Source of the DNA: Diprion similis
Taxonomy: Eukaryota > Arthropoda > Insecta > Hymenoptera > Diprionidae
Direction: 5' to 3'
Length of the DNA stretch: 64,000 bases
Assembly: GCF_021155765.1 (NCBI RefSeq)
Contig: NC_060110.1
Span: 16,514,001 to 16,578,000 of the forward strand
Position numbers and translations under genes: made by a program. Positions 22,999 through 35,802 of the stretch are shown piece after piece (within the stretch, counting starts at the first letter, position 1; the number at the start of each line of letters is the position of its first letter). The notes under the pieces were generated by a model. That model saw only the letters and a program-made list of their open reading frames with translations, did not search any database and had not been told where the DNA came from.

Positions 22999-25900
22999 AT
23001 GGTTGCCTGTAAGTGAACCTCTACCTCATTTGAAACTGTATTTTTCAACCTAGATACTTGTAAACGCAAACATTTTTTCGACTAAATTCAATTAGCCAAC
23101 AATCTGATACAAACTGCATATGTATTCAAACTTATCGTTGAAATAGCGGTACTTATAGTTACGAGGGACTTCATATCGCTACACTGTAAGGGGCAACAAC
23201 ATGAGTGGGTGGTTTTTTTTTCGCTGAGTCATTTTGCAGGCATTGTTCTTTAAAATTCCCCGTCAAAAATGTCATTTGAACAGCATAAAACACTTCGAAA
23301 CAGTCCCAGGCGGCTATTCGCTACTCATATATTATCAAACGTTGTAAATGCAATTTTATCAGAGGTTAGAATATGACGTGCTAAATAGGTCAACACTGGG
23401 CTCAGCTGGAAAGCTGTCACTTTAACCAATCGGGTGGTCTGAGGGGATTGGGGCGGGCGGGGCGGACACGAAGTGTTTTGACAGCTGCCCGGACTTCGAC
23501 GCAGAATACACGCTCGTATCTTGCGATGTCATTCCTCGAACTCAAAATATTATTCGACTTATTGTTAGATATACCTGCGATTCTTTTGACGATTCGTTTA
23601 CGCCATTATACCAAATATTTTTATTTCGTTAATCATAATGCAGCCTGCTTTTCATTTAGACAGATGTATCAAAATATACGCTATCTTTTGTTTTCTCTGC
23701 CATTGCTCGCAAGGAAACTCTTCCATCCAAGATACTGTTATTGAGAATTTTTTTCGCAATTATCACTGGTCGACCTCGGAACTGTGTTTAGATCTCCAAA
23801 TCTTTTAAGTCCATGTATTTTGTATGTAATTTTGACCAAAAACATTAATACATTTTTCTCTTTTGCAAAAAGAAATAAAAAACGGCATAACATTATTTAA
23901 TTGATGTAACGATAATGTAACGAAACACTGAATGTAAATCACTAAATGTAAATCACTATTTTGCAACTATTGATTCACTGATGAAGTTGAATTTTAGAAA
24001 TAAAAGTTTGTTTTGACTTTATTACAGTTCACTTAATCTGGGACAATTCTGAGGTCACATGACGATAATTTTTAGAGAACATGCTTCGCAAAATTACCAT
24101 TACAAATTTCAACCTTCTAAAATGACTAATCATCAGCAACTGAATACAGTAGCTCTTTGTGTGCTTTGACTGAAATAAATCAAGGTCTGCCTACATTCAT
24201 GGTGCGATTTTCTATTAGAAATGTGCCAGAGTAGCTATGCTGATCAGTAAAAATACATAAGAGAAAGTAGCTCCGCCTTTAAACGTATTTGTCAGTTTGT
24301 ATATCAATATATGTACATTTATATCATTTTACCCTGCATTAATATTAATTGAATTGATATTTATATTTATAAATTAATCGTGTATAATAATAATTAAACT
24401 GAGTGCCTTTAGAATGTTTCCAATTATATTTAACTGGTAAGCGTTATCGTGATCCAAAATATTAAACAAATAAACAGATAAGTTCCCCAGCCGCACCTTG
24501 AAAACGGACCCGATTATTCAATCTGTACAATTATTTGTAGCTTTCACCGTATTCAATAACAATCCTGCAGACACTAAGATGTAGCCTATATCAATCTATG
24601 CGAAATGCGCAGCAATGGGATAAACACTTTTCTTTAAATGTAATTGCGGTTTTAACTTGTCCAGTTGACTTTTGGTTAGATGAGATAAAAATTAATTATC
24701 TTGCAACATTCTCATGTGCCTCAACCAAAACCCAGTATCCTTCTTATTACCATTGCTTATGTCAGACAGAGAAAACCTTTGAGGATTTGGAACTGTAAAG
24801 AGACACATGTTGGTCTCATGTTTAATGTAATTGAGCGCCAGTAATCAAACACTATCTTTTTCAAGCAGCAGGGGTTCTCACTCCGGACATAATCAGCAAA
24901 CTGCGTAACAAGTTTTACGAGAATGAGAAAAATGTTTTGGCCCAAAACGTGTGCACCAAAATTGATCCTCTCGAGGCATGCATGTCTCGTCAGTACCTCG
25001 AAGAGACTCAACATGTTTTCAATCACAAAGTCGAGCTGGAAGGGAAACCGGTTACAAATCAGAAGAACTCTGGACGTTGCTGGATATGTGCTACTCTGAA
25101 TGTTATACGAATTCCGTTTATGCAACAGCACAACTTGGATGAATTTGAATTTAGTCAGGGATACTTATTTTTCTGGGATAAGGTACAGTTTGCCAAAAAT
25201 TTAAGGCTACGTATTGAAAATGGTGTCAAAATTTTGGAATTCAAACATTTTCCATTGAAACGTTGATATCAAAGTAGCGAAAGCATTGTAGAAAACTTCT
25301 TGGTTGGTAAATACAAAAATCTAACTTTATTTCAGATCGAACGATGCAATTACTTCTTGCACAACATGGTGAAGGCAGCTAAGGCAGGAGAAGCAGTGAA
25401 TGGCAGGCTAGTATCATGGCTCTTGCACGACCCAACATGCGACGGTGGTCAATGGGACATGATTGTGAATCTCATAAACAGACATGGTCTTGTTCCAAAG
25501 AAGCTGTTTCCAGAATCATTTAGTTGTGACTCTACCATGCGTATGAACAGCTTACTGAAAAGCAAGCTCAGAGAATTTGGAAAAGCTTTACGAGACATGA
25601 TTGCTGGTGGAGCGTCAGACGTTGATATAGAGAATCAGATCGTCGAGCAAATGACAGTGATATATAGAATTATTGGTATCTGTCTAGGTATTCCCTCGGA
25701 GAAATTTACATGGGAATACTACGACAAGACAAAAAATTATAATTGCATTGGACCGATAACACCGGTTGAGTTTTATGAAAAATATGTCAAACCAAGCTTC
25801 AATGTCGACGACAAAGTTTGCTTGGTAACTGACCCCCGGCCAACAAATCCATATGGCAATCTTTACACGGTTGATTACTTGGGAAATATAGTCGGTGGAC

Positions 25901-26918
25901 GATCAACAATATACAACAATCAGCCTGTCGAGTTACTGATGAACCTCTGTGCCGAAAGCATAAAGCAAAACGAACCAGTATGGTTTGGCTGCGAGGTCGG
26001 CAAACGGCTTGCCATGAAACAAGGCATTCAAGATCTGAAAGCGCACGATTTCAAACTTGTATTCGGAACAGATGTTCAAATTGGTCTAACCAAGGCGGAC
26101 AGACTACTATATGGAGAGTCTATGATGACTCATGCGATGGCATTTACTGCAGTCTCTACTGATGTGAGTCTCGATTCATTTGGTCAATTTGTGCAGTTAG
26201 TTGTTGAAATGCGTCTTTCCACAGTACTCCCTGTTTGTTCACTCTTTACTGTTTGTGTAACCCATGCCACAAGGAGATAAGAATTGTCATTTATCTGAGT
26301 GGCTATTTTTATTCTGGTATACAGCGACATTAAATAGTAACACGATTCCAAGTTATGCAGAATAGCCAACATTTACCACGTAGAGGGCTTAAACCAACTT
26401 TTATTTATAACTGCAACGTATATGCACTATTGCGCTATGCATACAATGAAGGATATCATGTCTTCGTAGGAAAATTGATTCATATAATTTCGTATCACAT
26501 TGTGTTGCAATAATCTTTCAACCAATTTGATCTCTTCACCTGCCGTCTTATACTATTTTTTATGATGAGTTCAAATTGTTTCAACTGAAACGTGGTATTA
26601 TCACCACTGCCATTATGTTTGAAGATATTTGCAAGATCAATAATTATGTCAACTTTGCTGATAACAGGATCGTCATGTAAATCAGTTTTCTTATTTTTTC
26701 AGGAAAATGGGAAGATCAAGAAATTCCGAGTTGAAAATTCGTGGGGAGAGGAACGTGGGGAGAAAGGTTATCACGTGTTATCCGCGGACTGGTTTTCAGA
26801 ATTTGTATTTGAAATAGTTGTGGATAAAAAATATGTGCCCGATGACGTTATGGCCGTGTTTCGACAAGAACCCACTGTTTTACCAGCATGGGACCCTATG
26901 GGGACTCTCGCACAATGA
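22999..26918 (+). CDS. BLMH: Bleomycin hydrolase (C1-family cysteine aminopeptidase, 455 aa)
   Basis: Four exons: 22999-23008 (only ten coding nt: Met-Val-Ala plus one base), 24869-25182, 25336-26163, 26703-26918 (TGA). The total of 1368 nt gives 455 residues, matching the human protein as I recall it. Papain-like catalytic residues are all present: Cys74 in NSGRCWI, His374 in SLMTHAMAF-like MMTHAMAFTAVS, Asn396 in VENSWGEERGEKG. Other hallmarks: FSQGYLFFWDK, DGGQWDMIVNLI, PKKLFPES, ITPVEFYEKYVKP, NNQPVELL and the C-terminal PAWDPMGTLAQ that sits in the active-site cleft in this family. Expected to be a cytosolic homohexamer with aminopeptidase activity. Intron 1 is about 1.86 kb. The exon 2 acceptor is a tandem CAGCAG, allowing 24869 or 24872 as first base. 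Confidence 0.96.
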
Positions 26919-27549
26919 TAAGCGCTTTTCAATAGGTACCAGAAACAATTTATTCTTATAAATAAGATAAAGTTCAATATTGGGGCTGTTCTGGAGTCGA
27001 TTTCAACACACATTCACACGCATAAAACAATATCCCAGTATCTCATTATAGTACATACATTGTAACGCTTCAAACTAATTTTAATCTTAAGAATACTTTT
27101 TCTCTTTCTGAAGATTGGTCAAGATTTGCATACGCTGTAAGCACTTATCTCGTGTTTTCACATCGTGCTTTCAACTAATTGCACGCATATTAATATCACT
27201 GAACGCCTGTTACTCTTTCAGAATCTGCTTCATACAGCAGGATGTTTATGTATAAGCTGACATCGACTCCATCCCTGCCTGAGGGGCCGACACTCTTTTA
27301 TTAGAAAAAAATTTGTGGTTTGATTACAAAGCTGGAGTGATTAAACAACATGAATAAGATCTGGTCAAGTACTTTTTATATTAAAAATGCGTAACAGTAC
27401 TAGAGAATGGATGGCAAAAATCTCAACTTGAAAAAATCGGAACGCACTTTATAATTTTTACGTGAACATTTCGTAAAAGGGGTAAAAATCTTTCTACTTA
27501 ATCAGATTTTACGGCCTCCTACTTTCTACTCCATCTATAGGGAAAATAA

Positions 27550-27690
27550 ATCGTGTTTCGTGCTGATCCAAGTCTTTATGTCCCTCAAGAAGTGCATAAA
27601 TTAACTGCACGTATTGGTACCGTCAAGAGTAATGTCTCAGCGAGTCAATTTTTTATAACAATCGCTCACCGTTCATTTTTAGAGATTTAA
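27550..27690 (+). pseudogene. Possible cyclophilin-like coding relic
   Basis: A 46-codon open stretch ending in TAA contains ARIGTVKSNVSASQFFITIA. The arrangement GTV...SQFFIT is typical of the catalytic core of cyclophilin-type prolyl isomerases such as PPIL family members. No start codon, splice sites or flanking cyclophilin sequence were found, so this is at best a retroposed or decayed fragment and could be chance. Confidence 0.22.
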
Positions 27691-28810
27691 GAAAAAATGT
27701 ATAAAATATAAATCAAGTATACGTAGTCATTTGTGTACACCTTTGGTGAGTAGCTAGGCTTGTTAAGTGAAGTCATGTTGCTAGTCATTGACCAAAGATA
27801 GATTGTCAAAGTATACCCAATATTGAAACCGCGACCGAATACACACGAAATTACCAAAAATAATCACGTCTAATCGTAACAACATTCTTTCTGTTTGACC
27901 AATTGATGATGATGTTCATGAATTCGTGGTTAGATATTAGTCAAATCAATTAAACCTATCTTACGCTACCATATTTTATGTGTATGTAACACGGAATTAG
28001 GTGAAACTGAACTTTACATCAGTAAAATAAATTACCTTAGTAACGTTTATGAAGTAACGGGAATTTCACGTAATTTTTAGCCATTCAGCACAAGATTAAT
28101 TGTTGATGAGTTTTACCATTGCTTGTGGTATTGTCTTATACGTTATACTCAATTAATTTTGATAAGATCGTTTGAAATATGTGTATGGACATTATCGCAT
28201 GCAACCACCAAATAATAGAATGTGTACTATGATAAAACATTATTTACGCCATTACACGAATATTTCAAATTGATGAAAAAAACATAATCAATTTTATTCT
28301 ATTGTAAGAAAATAAACCTACACTAGAATCAGAACCTCAATGCAAAACATGATTTGCAGAATTTAACATGAGTTTCGAATTTCAGCAGTAATTGTCAATT
28401 GGGGAATTATAGGATTTCTAAAAGACAGACACAAGTTAGTAATTTAATAATGAAAAGGAAACAAGAACTACCAAACCTTATGTATATACATCATTTAAGT
28501 GTTGTGTTTATCAATTAATGAATCAATTTGTAAAATTATTTTTACCTCAATAAATTCTGCATCAGTCATATAATATGTCGAATGAAGAGTCAAGATACAA
28601 TTTGAAGTAGGTATCCAAAAATATGACAGAATATCTGCTCGTTTCAGAACTTTGTATGATAAAGATGAGGAAATAAGAAAAAGATGCGACTTGATTTTCG
28701 ACTTGTGAATTATGAGTTCATCCAAATTTTTTGGTATTAGAGCTCACAAGGGTAATTAAAAAATTGACTAAAACGGTAAAAGGAATCTGCCTGTTATTTT
28801 TCATGACTAG

Positions 28811-28816
28811 TTTATT
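28811..28816 (-). terminator. Poly-A signal candidate for minus-strand unknown gene
   Basis: AATAAA on the minus strand, about 55 nt after the stop codon at 28872. Confidence 0.5.
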
Positions 28817-28871
28817 TACAAATATACAAAGTTCATCGTCGGAAATAAAGTCCAACATGTAACAACGTATG

Positions 28872-29912
28872 CTAAGATTTTTTCAACTGTCGTTTAACTT
28901 GATAAGTATATTGAAGTTTCGCCCAGACTCCTTTGCACATGTTTTGTAATCGTATGTCTTTTTCATCTACACCCAATCGATAAGTTTCTCGAACTATGTT
29001 CTTTGAAACCCTGAGATATCCACGTTGCAACAAACTCAATGCAGCCCACAATTTGCATCTGGCTACTAAAAGCGCATCTCCCAAACGTAGAGCCAACTGC
29101 AATTGCCTAACGGATATTTTTCCAGCCATTTCAGCCTGAAAATGGTATATCATATCAAATATAGGTGGTAAGTAAACAGCATCTATTTAGTACAAAAAAA
29201 TTGGCGGTGACTCTTATGCCAAAGATATATGAACATACATACAATCTAATTTCCTGATAAGAAAATTTTATGATTCACAAATTTTAAGTATTCAATGTGA
29301 TGTTTATGAATTTTTATAGATGTAAGGTGACTACTTTCATATGACAAAATCTAAGGTCATCTTACACAATGTTCAAATGTTTCTCCTAGTGCAGAAAATC
29401 CTCCTCCGAGAGTCGACAGCCAGGACATGGCATGGTCAAGTTCTCTCCGTTCCAAGGCCATTTGGGTGATTTTCTCATTCCTAAATTATATTCAATTACT
29501 ATGGTTAAAATCGCTGCTATGTGTTGCAATCGTCGAAGGCATTTGAAAATACTTGCCATTTGTAGTCGAGGTACTGTACTTTAGGCATCCGTAGCCTAAT
29601 ATAAATAACGAAATCCATATCTGCATGTGCTTTAGATCTGTAGTATTCTCGCAACATATTCAGTGACATTTGACGATAATAACTCGATCTTTTCATAGTA
29701 TAAGCATACTTTGATACTAGATATGAATTTAGACCCCGTCGATTCAGTTTGAAACATACGTAATTAAATTCATCTTTTGCCCTGTCTGGCGCTATTTTAT
29801 CAAACCTGGCGTAATCTTTGGTACAATTGCTAATATAACTCGGAGCAACGATTAAATCGTCAAAAATGTTATTATTTGCATAAATAATTATATGAATTTC
29901 CGAGTCTTCCAT
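28872..29912 (-). CDS. Conserved-looking protein of unknown function (238 aa)
   Basis: Three coding exons on -: 29912-29575, 29480-29366, 29135-28872 (TAG). Phases agree (2 then 0) and the sum is 717 nt. The start chosen is the ATG at 29912; just upstream lies a textbook branch point and acceptor (TACTAAT ... TTTTATAG, exon from 29926), implying a 5' UTR intron and arguing against the in-frame ATG at 29960. The exon 1 donor (ACA|GTACCT) is weak but is the only one that keeps frame. The protein is soluble and basic: a mixed N-terminal half with YCFKLNRRG-like VCFKLNRRG and MLREYYRSKAHADMDF, then helical MALERRELDHAMSWLSTLGG, GFSALGETFEHC, and a C-terminal helical repeat-like part (RLGDALLVARCKLWAALSLL, RVSKNIVRETYRLG) with a Lys-rich tail. 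I do not know its function. Confidence 0.75.
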
Positions 29913-31201
29913 TTTCAAACACTGGCCTATAAAATTAGTACGATTTAAGCAGTTTATCATTAAGTACGCACGGGTTGAAGTTTCTTTTTTCTTATATTCA
30001 GAACGAAAATATTGAGCAACAAGTTTTGCAGGTTAAGTACCAAGTGGAATGGAAAGAGTGAAGAAAAAGAAACGCGGTTTAAAGATGATTTGAGATGTAA
30101 GGTATTAAGGATATAAGGTGATACAATGACGGTAAAATTGGTAATGCCAAACAAACTGAAATCGACACCGACTTTCTTAGATTTTCACACGTGATTCATA
30201 TTCCATGAACAATAAACAATGGAATGACAGGTTATGTTAGGCTCAGGTACCGAACTAGTTTCTCGAAAAACAATCACATCATAACGAAAGCAAAAGTCCG
30301 AGTAGACGAATTATTTGCAAACGAGATAATGGCGGAATCGATAGGTATGTATGTATGTACAAATGACACTGCAAACTGTAGTATCGTCGATGTTCATTGC
30401 ATTTGACGGCTGCCGCTATCGACGGCAGAAGCCGAAATTCACCGAAATTGAAGGCATGAAGTCGAAGACACGGAGCGAGGCGACACGCGGCCGAATGGCG
30501 TGTCGCAGAACTATAAAAACGGGAGCCAATCAGAGGCCGCAGAAGCGGACACACCTCCGGTATCAGCCAATGGGAGACGCTCGACGGAAGGTTCGGCTCG
30601 AGGGATTAATCGGAGCAACGTGGGACAATTGAAATCTGTATTTCGAGGACGTTATAACATAAAAAAACTGATAACACGCCGTCTAAATCAAAAATGAGAA
30701 TAATAAAATTATTGGGCCCCGAACCCGGCTGCCCGGCGTGCAATTCGATTTGGAATCTGCGCCGAGCGCGCTTGACTAATGCGTCAGTGTGCGCAACGCA
30801 ACCCATCCGACGATTCGTCTGGGTTATTGCGGCTCGCCGCTATTGGGGCCTCCGATCTCGGTCGCGACAGGTTGGTTCACCCCCGTCCGTCAATTCGCGA
30901 ATAAACTGGGTTGAAAATCACTCGGGACACGGGACGCGACTGCCGAAATAAGGGTAGAGGAGGCCGAACATCATCGAGAGGAGCAGCTCTCGCAGGAGCG
31001 AGAATTTCCACGGGAAATAAGAGTGTAGTAAATCGTATTAAACCGGAGAAACACAGATCCGTATTCTGCGCTCGTCGACCGTATCCGTAACACGCTCGCA
31101 CGCAGGCACAAAGTATTTCTTTCCCCTTGTAAAAGCAACGCGTATAGAAAAATAAATCGTTCCACAAATTTCGAAGTATTAATCGATCGATCGATCAAGT
31201 C
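29913..31201. other. Divergent promoter region, unknown gene (-) and PRODH (+)
   Basis: About 1.3 kb between oppositely oriented start codons. The right two thirds (30400-31200) are CpG-rich compared with the window, consistent with a broad promoter and long PRODH 5' UTR. A run of overlapping ATCGATCG units lies just before the PRODH ATG at about 31179-31194. Open frames here on both strands reflect GC content and are not accepted as genes. Confidence 0.5.
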
Positions 31202-33779
31202 ATGGCGTTTCTGAGATCGGTGCCGGGGTGTTGTGCTAAATCAAAGTTCGGGAGGAAACTACCGCTCCTTCCTGTGACCATTTTAGAAAATGTAACCCGT
31301 CCTGCCGCCGCCGCTGCAGCTGTACAGCTTTCCCAGGTTGCCGGAAAGAGCGATTATGACAGCGTTGCTGCCGCGAGGACTTCAGGAGCTGGCTCCTTGG
31401 CGACAGGCGGTGGAGGCGGCGGAGGCGGCGGCGGCGGAGGCGGTGATTCAACGGCTAAACCTGTTCCGAGGCAAATAGATCCCCTCGATTTAAAATTCAA
31501 CGACCCCGTTGCCTCCTTCAAGAGCAAAACCACCGGGGAATTAATGAGGGCCTACATCGTCTACCAGCTATGTACAATGGAATTCATCGTCGAAAACAAC
31601 ATGAAGGTATGTTGTCTCGCGACTGTAATTATCACTCGTACCTGCATCCAGTCCCCCCTCCTCCTCCCCCCCCCCCCCTCCTTGCCGCATCTCTTGCCGG
31701 CTAATCGCTGCACGATGATAGATAACTAACTATGTATGTATACAGGAACTACGACCGCAGGACATGCACATGCGTACGCATCCACCGATTGATTTGTCTT
31801 TTGTTTTTGCCGTGACTTTTTTTTCACCTGACGTAGTAATCCTTTCGGATCCACGCGGTACTTGATCGAAATGAACATTCTTCCGTCACCCGCGCGCGTT
31901 TCGACGCGTTTCGGAACACGCATGAATGATTCGTTACACGCGTACGGCATAGTAGATACGTTACTGTTGACCTTTTTTCACTTCCTTCTTCCTTTCAAAT
32001 CGTACGTTGTTCGTATCTTCAAACCGACTACCACGAGTCGACCGCTTTATCCTACAGAGTTTTTTTTATCTCGCCTAGGCACGTGCAGTCATCAACATTC
32101 GGGAAAATTCTCGACGTAATTATTTCTTCTGCGTTATAACAGTGTCCTTTGAAGAACGTTCACGAAAATATTATAAATTTACGTGGCGGTGGAAATGGTA
32201 TTCGATAGTTGTGGGCTATTTAGACTTTTTTTTTCTCATATAAAATATCCAAGAATCGAGTACTTATCCGACACGACAGTTTTTTGCTCTCCTCTACGTC
32301 CCTTTTTTTTTTCTCTAGCTCGCTTTTCAGACCACTAGGTACTTTTGTAATTATCCCACAACATTCATGGAAATTCTGAATCATCTTTTTTTTTCTTTCA
32401 ATTTATACGATTAAACGCTTTAGTTATATTAATGACATTATAATGATTCGTACATATGTTTTCGTAGCTATTTTAAGCGTTGTAACTTATTTGTCAGTCT
32501 TGCCTAGGGGGAAAAAAAAACACAACGTTGAAGATTTTACCGAAATTTGAGTGCTTGTAACTCGTTTTGCTTATTAGCAATGATAAATCATAAAGCCTGC
32601 ACCTCGCTTGTTAGCTTCGTCGATTCATTTCTATTTCAAACAGTTCTTAGTTAAAGTTTCAAACTCATGGTTTCGGTCGAAAATTTAACGAATTCAGTAT
32701 CACATCGAATTTGATCGAAAAAAATTTCAACACGTTATTTGAACAGTATTACGTGTTCTGTTATTTAACTAGTTAATAAGATATGAGATCACAGATAATT
32801 TTTAATTCTTAGGTCTTAGAACCTTGATTTTATTTGCTTTAATGAATGATTTTCGTTACAAAAAGTAAAAAGTACGCATGTACGATATATGCGTTACTAT
32901 ACATTATACGGTGTGCCAATAAAAATTTTCATTTTTCTCCTTTCAATCGCTCATCCGAATTTCGGTAGAGCGTTTCAAATAGTACATCCCATTTAATTAT
33001 GAGCTCTTAACATTGATATTTAGAGGTGCCCATTTTTTAAATTTTTGAATTTTTTTTACTCCTAAACAGGTTGACTTGTAAACTATCCAAATACAGTTTC
33101 TTACAGAAAATTTCACGCTCTACAAAAAAGTACTGAGATGGAATTTTCCTAATTCTAACCATTTAAGAGATATTTGCAATTGACTGAATGTTTGTAGGTA
33201 AATATCTCGTAATAGGTTCGAGTTATGAAAATTTTATCTGAATACCTTTTCATAGACGTGAAATTTCTTATAAAAATCTCTATTTTGATAGTTTATAAGT
33301 CAAGTCGTTTACGAGAAAAACGAAATTAAAAAGTTTTCCGATTTTCTTTACGTAATATTTGAATGAAAAATGGTAAAAATAAAACAGGCATCTCTAAATA
33401 TCACTGTTTGAGATGCTCTATCGTAATTCTGACGCGCGTTTGAAAAAAAAAAGAATCGTTTTCCTAGCACACCCTGATATACATATATTATTATACACAG
33501 TTTGAGGAATTGTTGTCTTTGGCAGAGAACAGTTTGTTGCACATGTACGCTAAAACGTGCAGACGGTACTTTAGAAACGCCTCTTTGAATTTCACATCTC
33601 CGAAGAGTAATCAGCCTTCTCCGATATTGTCATGTTTTCAATTGATTTACGCTTTCATCGATTATACTCGCACCATCTGATATTGCGTAGCTGGTTGCCT
33701 ACGAAGATCGCGTTATGAAGGTCAGTGCATCCAGACGGGCATCCCCAGCATTATCACCTACGTAAATACATATATGCAT

Positions 33780-33820
<41 letters not shown>

Positions 33821-35766
33821 CCTGGATACAAATCGTGCGGCACTAATAACAGATCTCCAAGCGGACGCGCGACGTGCTTCGAGAGAATTTTCAAATTCAC
33901 TTTATAATTACATCGAATTCATTCACCGTTTGTGACATAATGAATGTGTCCATCCGGCGATTAGTTCTCAAGAAAATAAAATGAAATACATGTATTTAAG
34001 AAGCTCTTTTATTGCGGTGAATTAATTTTATACAAGTATTTTAGCACACGCATGTACGCGAATGGATAAATTGTATGAATTGCACCCCACGAATCGGCGT
34101 GGCGCCCCCCCCCCCCCCCCCGCCCAATAATTGGGGTAATTTTGCAGAGCGAATGGAAAATCGAAACTGTTACGTAAGCCATGCAACGTCGGTCGCATAG
34201 CCCAGCTGTTCTGGGTGTTTCACGAATAAAGTGCCATGCGGCGTCGGATTCTTCGGGGAGGAGGAATTCCTGCTTGGCACAGAACAGCCACGGCGACGAC
34301 GACGACGACGACGGAGTCGGTACCCGCTGTGCGGCCGAAATCAATAACGCTGGGTTAAAGTTCCGTCGTGCATTGCATGCAGTCTCGCCTGCATTCGACG
34401 AACTCGACGTGCATCCAACGCGTATAGAATCGCAGGCGCCCTGTAAATGGGGGGCGTCTAGGGACGTTGGTTTTTCGTTTATATTTTTTGGTACAGATTT
34501 AATTTGTTACCATGTCGCCAATCCTCGCCTATTTCCACTTCCCAACTTGGTTTAATCCAGAATATTTTTAGCCACTGTCTGTTTGCAGGCTGTTATGTTC
34601 CAGGCTGGAGTAAAAATATAGAAAAATCAAAAAATTGAAACGCTACCGTATCGAATTTTTATAGAAGCCAAAATTTTATTCTCAGTATTCAAGAATGCAG
34701 AAAATCGAAGTGTGGAGAGGTGAAGAAATAGAAAAGTCAGAATGTGGAATGACGTATAATGTAGAATCCGATGTAGAATCGTCGGAACTCGTTTCGATAA
34801 CGTGGAACCGTATACAGATTTTAGATTTTACGTTTAATCTAAAAATTAGATTTTCGCCTCTTTGAGACACCGATATTTTTCTACTTCCATGAATCGATGA
34901 GAATGAAGTTAGTAACGTTACTGCAACGATGCATGTTTAGAAAAAATCGTTACATCGCACCTTTAGCAATGTCAGAAATTTGGTAAATACTCTTATTTTG
35001 AAAAGTCAACTCCATCAAAACTATTCTAAAATGATGAAATAATGATTTTTTCCCTGATGTTTCGTTACGTTAACGTTACTAACTTCAGCCTCATCACGAA
35101 TCGGCCATTCTAGTATTTCACCCCCACCCTTCCTTTCTGTTCCGTTCCGACCGCTACAACGTATCGAGTTTATTCTACTCGCTGTTTTGTATTATACATA
35201 CGGCTATACGCAGAAACTATCGTCTTAAGTTTCGGAAATGCACCAGCGTGCGTATGCGGTCATCGTCGTCGTTGCAGTCGACGTACAGGATTCAATTCTG
35301 TGACGTGAGCTGCTGCATTGCCGGCTGCGTCAGCCGTTAGACACTAAAGATACACACACAGTCTCTCTTCACATTTTCTTTTTCTTCTTCTCCAATCAAG
35401 CCTACCTATATCAACATTTACTTGCAATTATCACCAGGAAGATTTTTCGCACAATTGGCAAGTAATATTAGGAGATCCTTACGAAGTTGGTGAGAGATAT
35501 TGCAGGAAAATTTTAGCAAAATTTTATACATTTTTTATTTTATTTTTATTTTTTTCGAAGATTTATAGGCACTTTTCAAAATAATGAGAGAATTTGAAAA
35601 AATTTATAGACATTGCGCGAGGCAATGCTAGAAAGAAATTTTTGGAGATTTTCAGTAAATAATAATGTTGTGACAAAGTTTTGTCACTGATTTATCCTCG
35701 GGCGTGATCGACGACCTTTCAGATTGACGATCATGATGTTATCGGGATTCGTTGTCCTTCGTATGC

Positions 35767-35802
<36 letters not shown>

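Larger units (their letters stand above)
26919..28871. other. Intergenic region between convergent BLMH and unknown gene
   Basis: 3' flanks of two convergent genes with AT-rich DNA between. The only coding-like item is a short cyclophilin-like relic at 27550-27690. The open frame at 28495-28725 (-) has no recognisable features. Confidence 0.5.

Noticed and set aside
23448-23744. 98-codon open frame with an adjacent GC box in BLMH intron 1
   Set aside because: Composition changes abruptly to AT-driven hydrophobic codons, and BLMH exon 2 does not need it. An alternative promoter remains possible but unsupported.
29913-29960. Upstream in-frame ATG for the unknown minus-strand gene
   Set aside because: A strong branch point and acceptor (exon from 29926) lie between it and the ATG at 29912, so it is probably intronic.
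30224-31167. Several overlapping 60-96 codon frames on both strands before PRODH
   Set aside because: CpG-rich promoter DNA has few stops; Arg/Pro/Ser-rich translations show no domain.
34009-34555. Opposed 111- and 124-codon frames in PRODH intron 1
   Set aside because: They derive from poly-C and GAC repeats and contain no domain.
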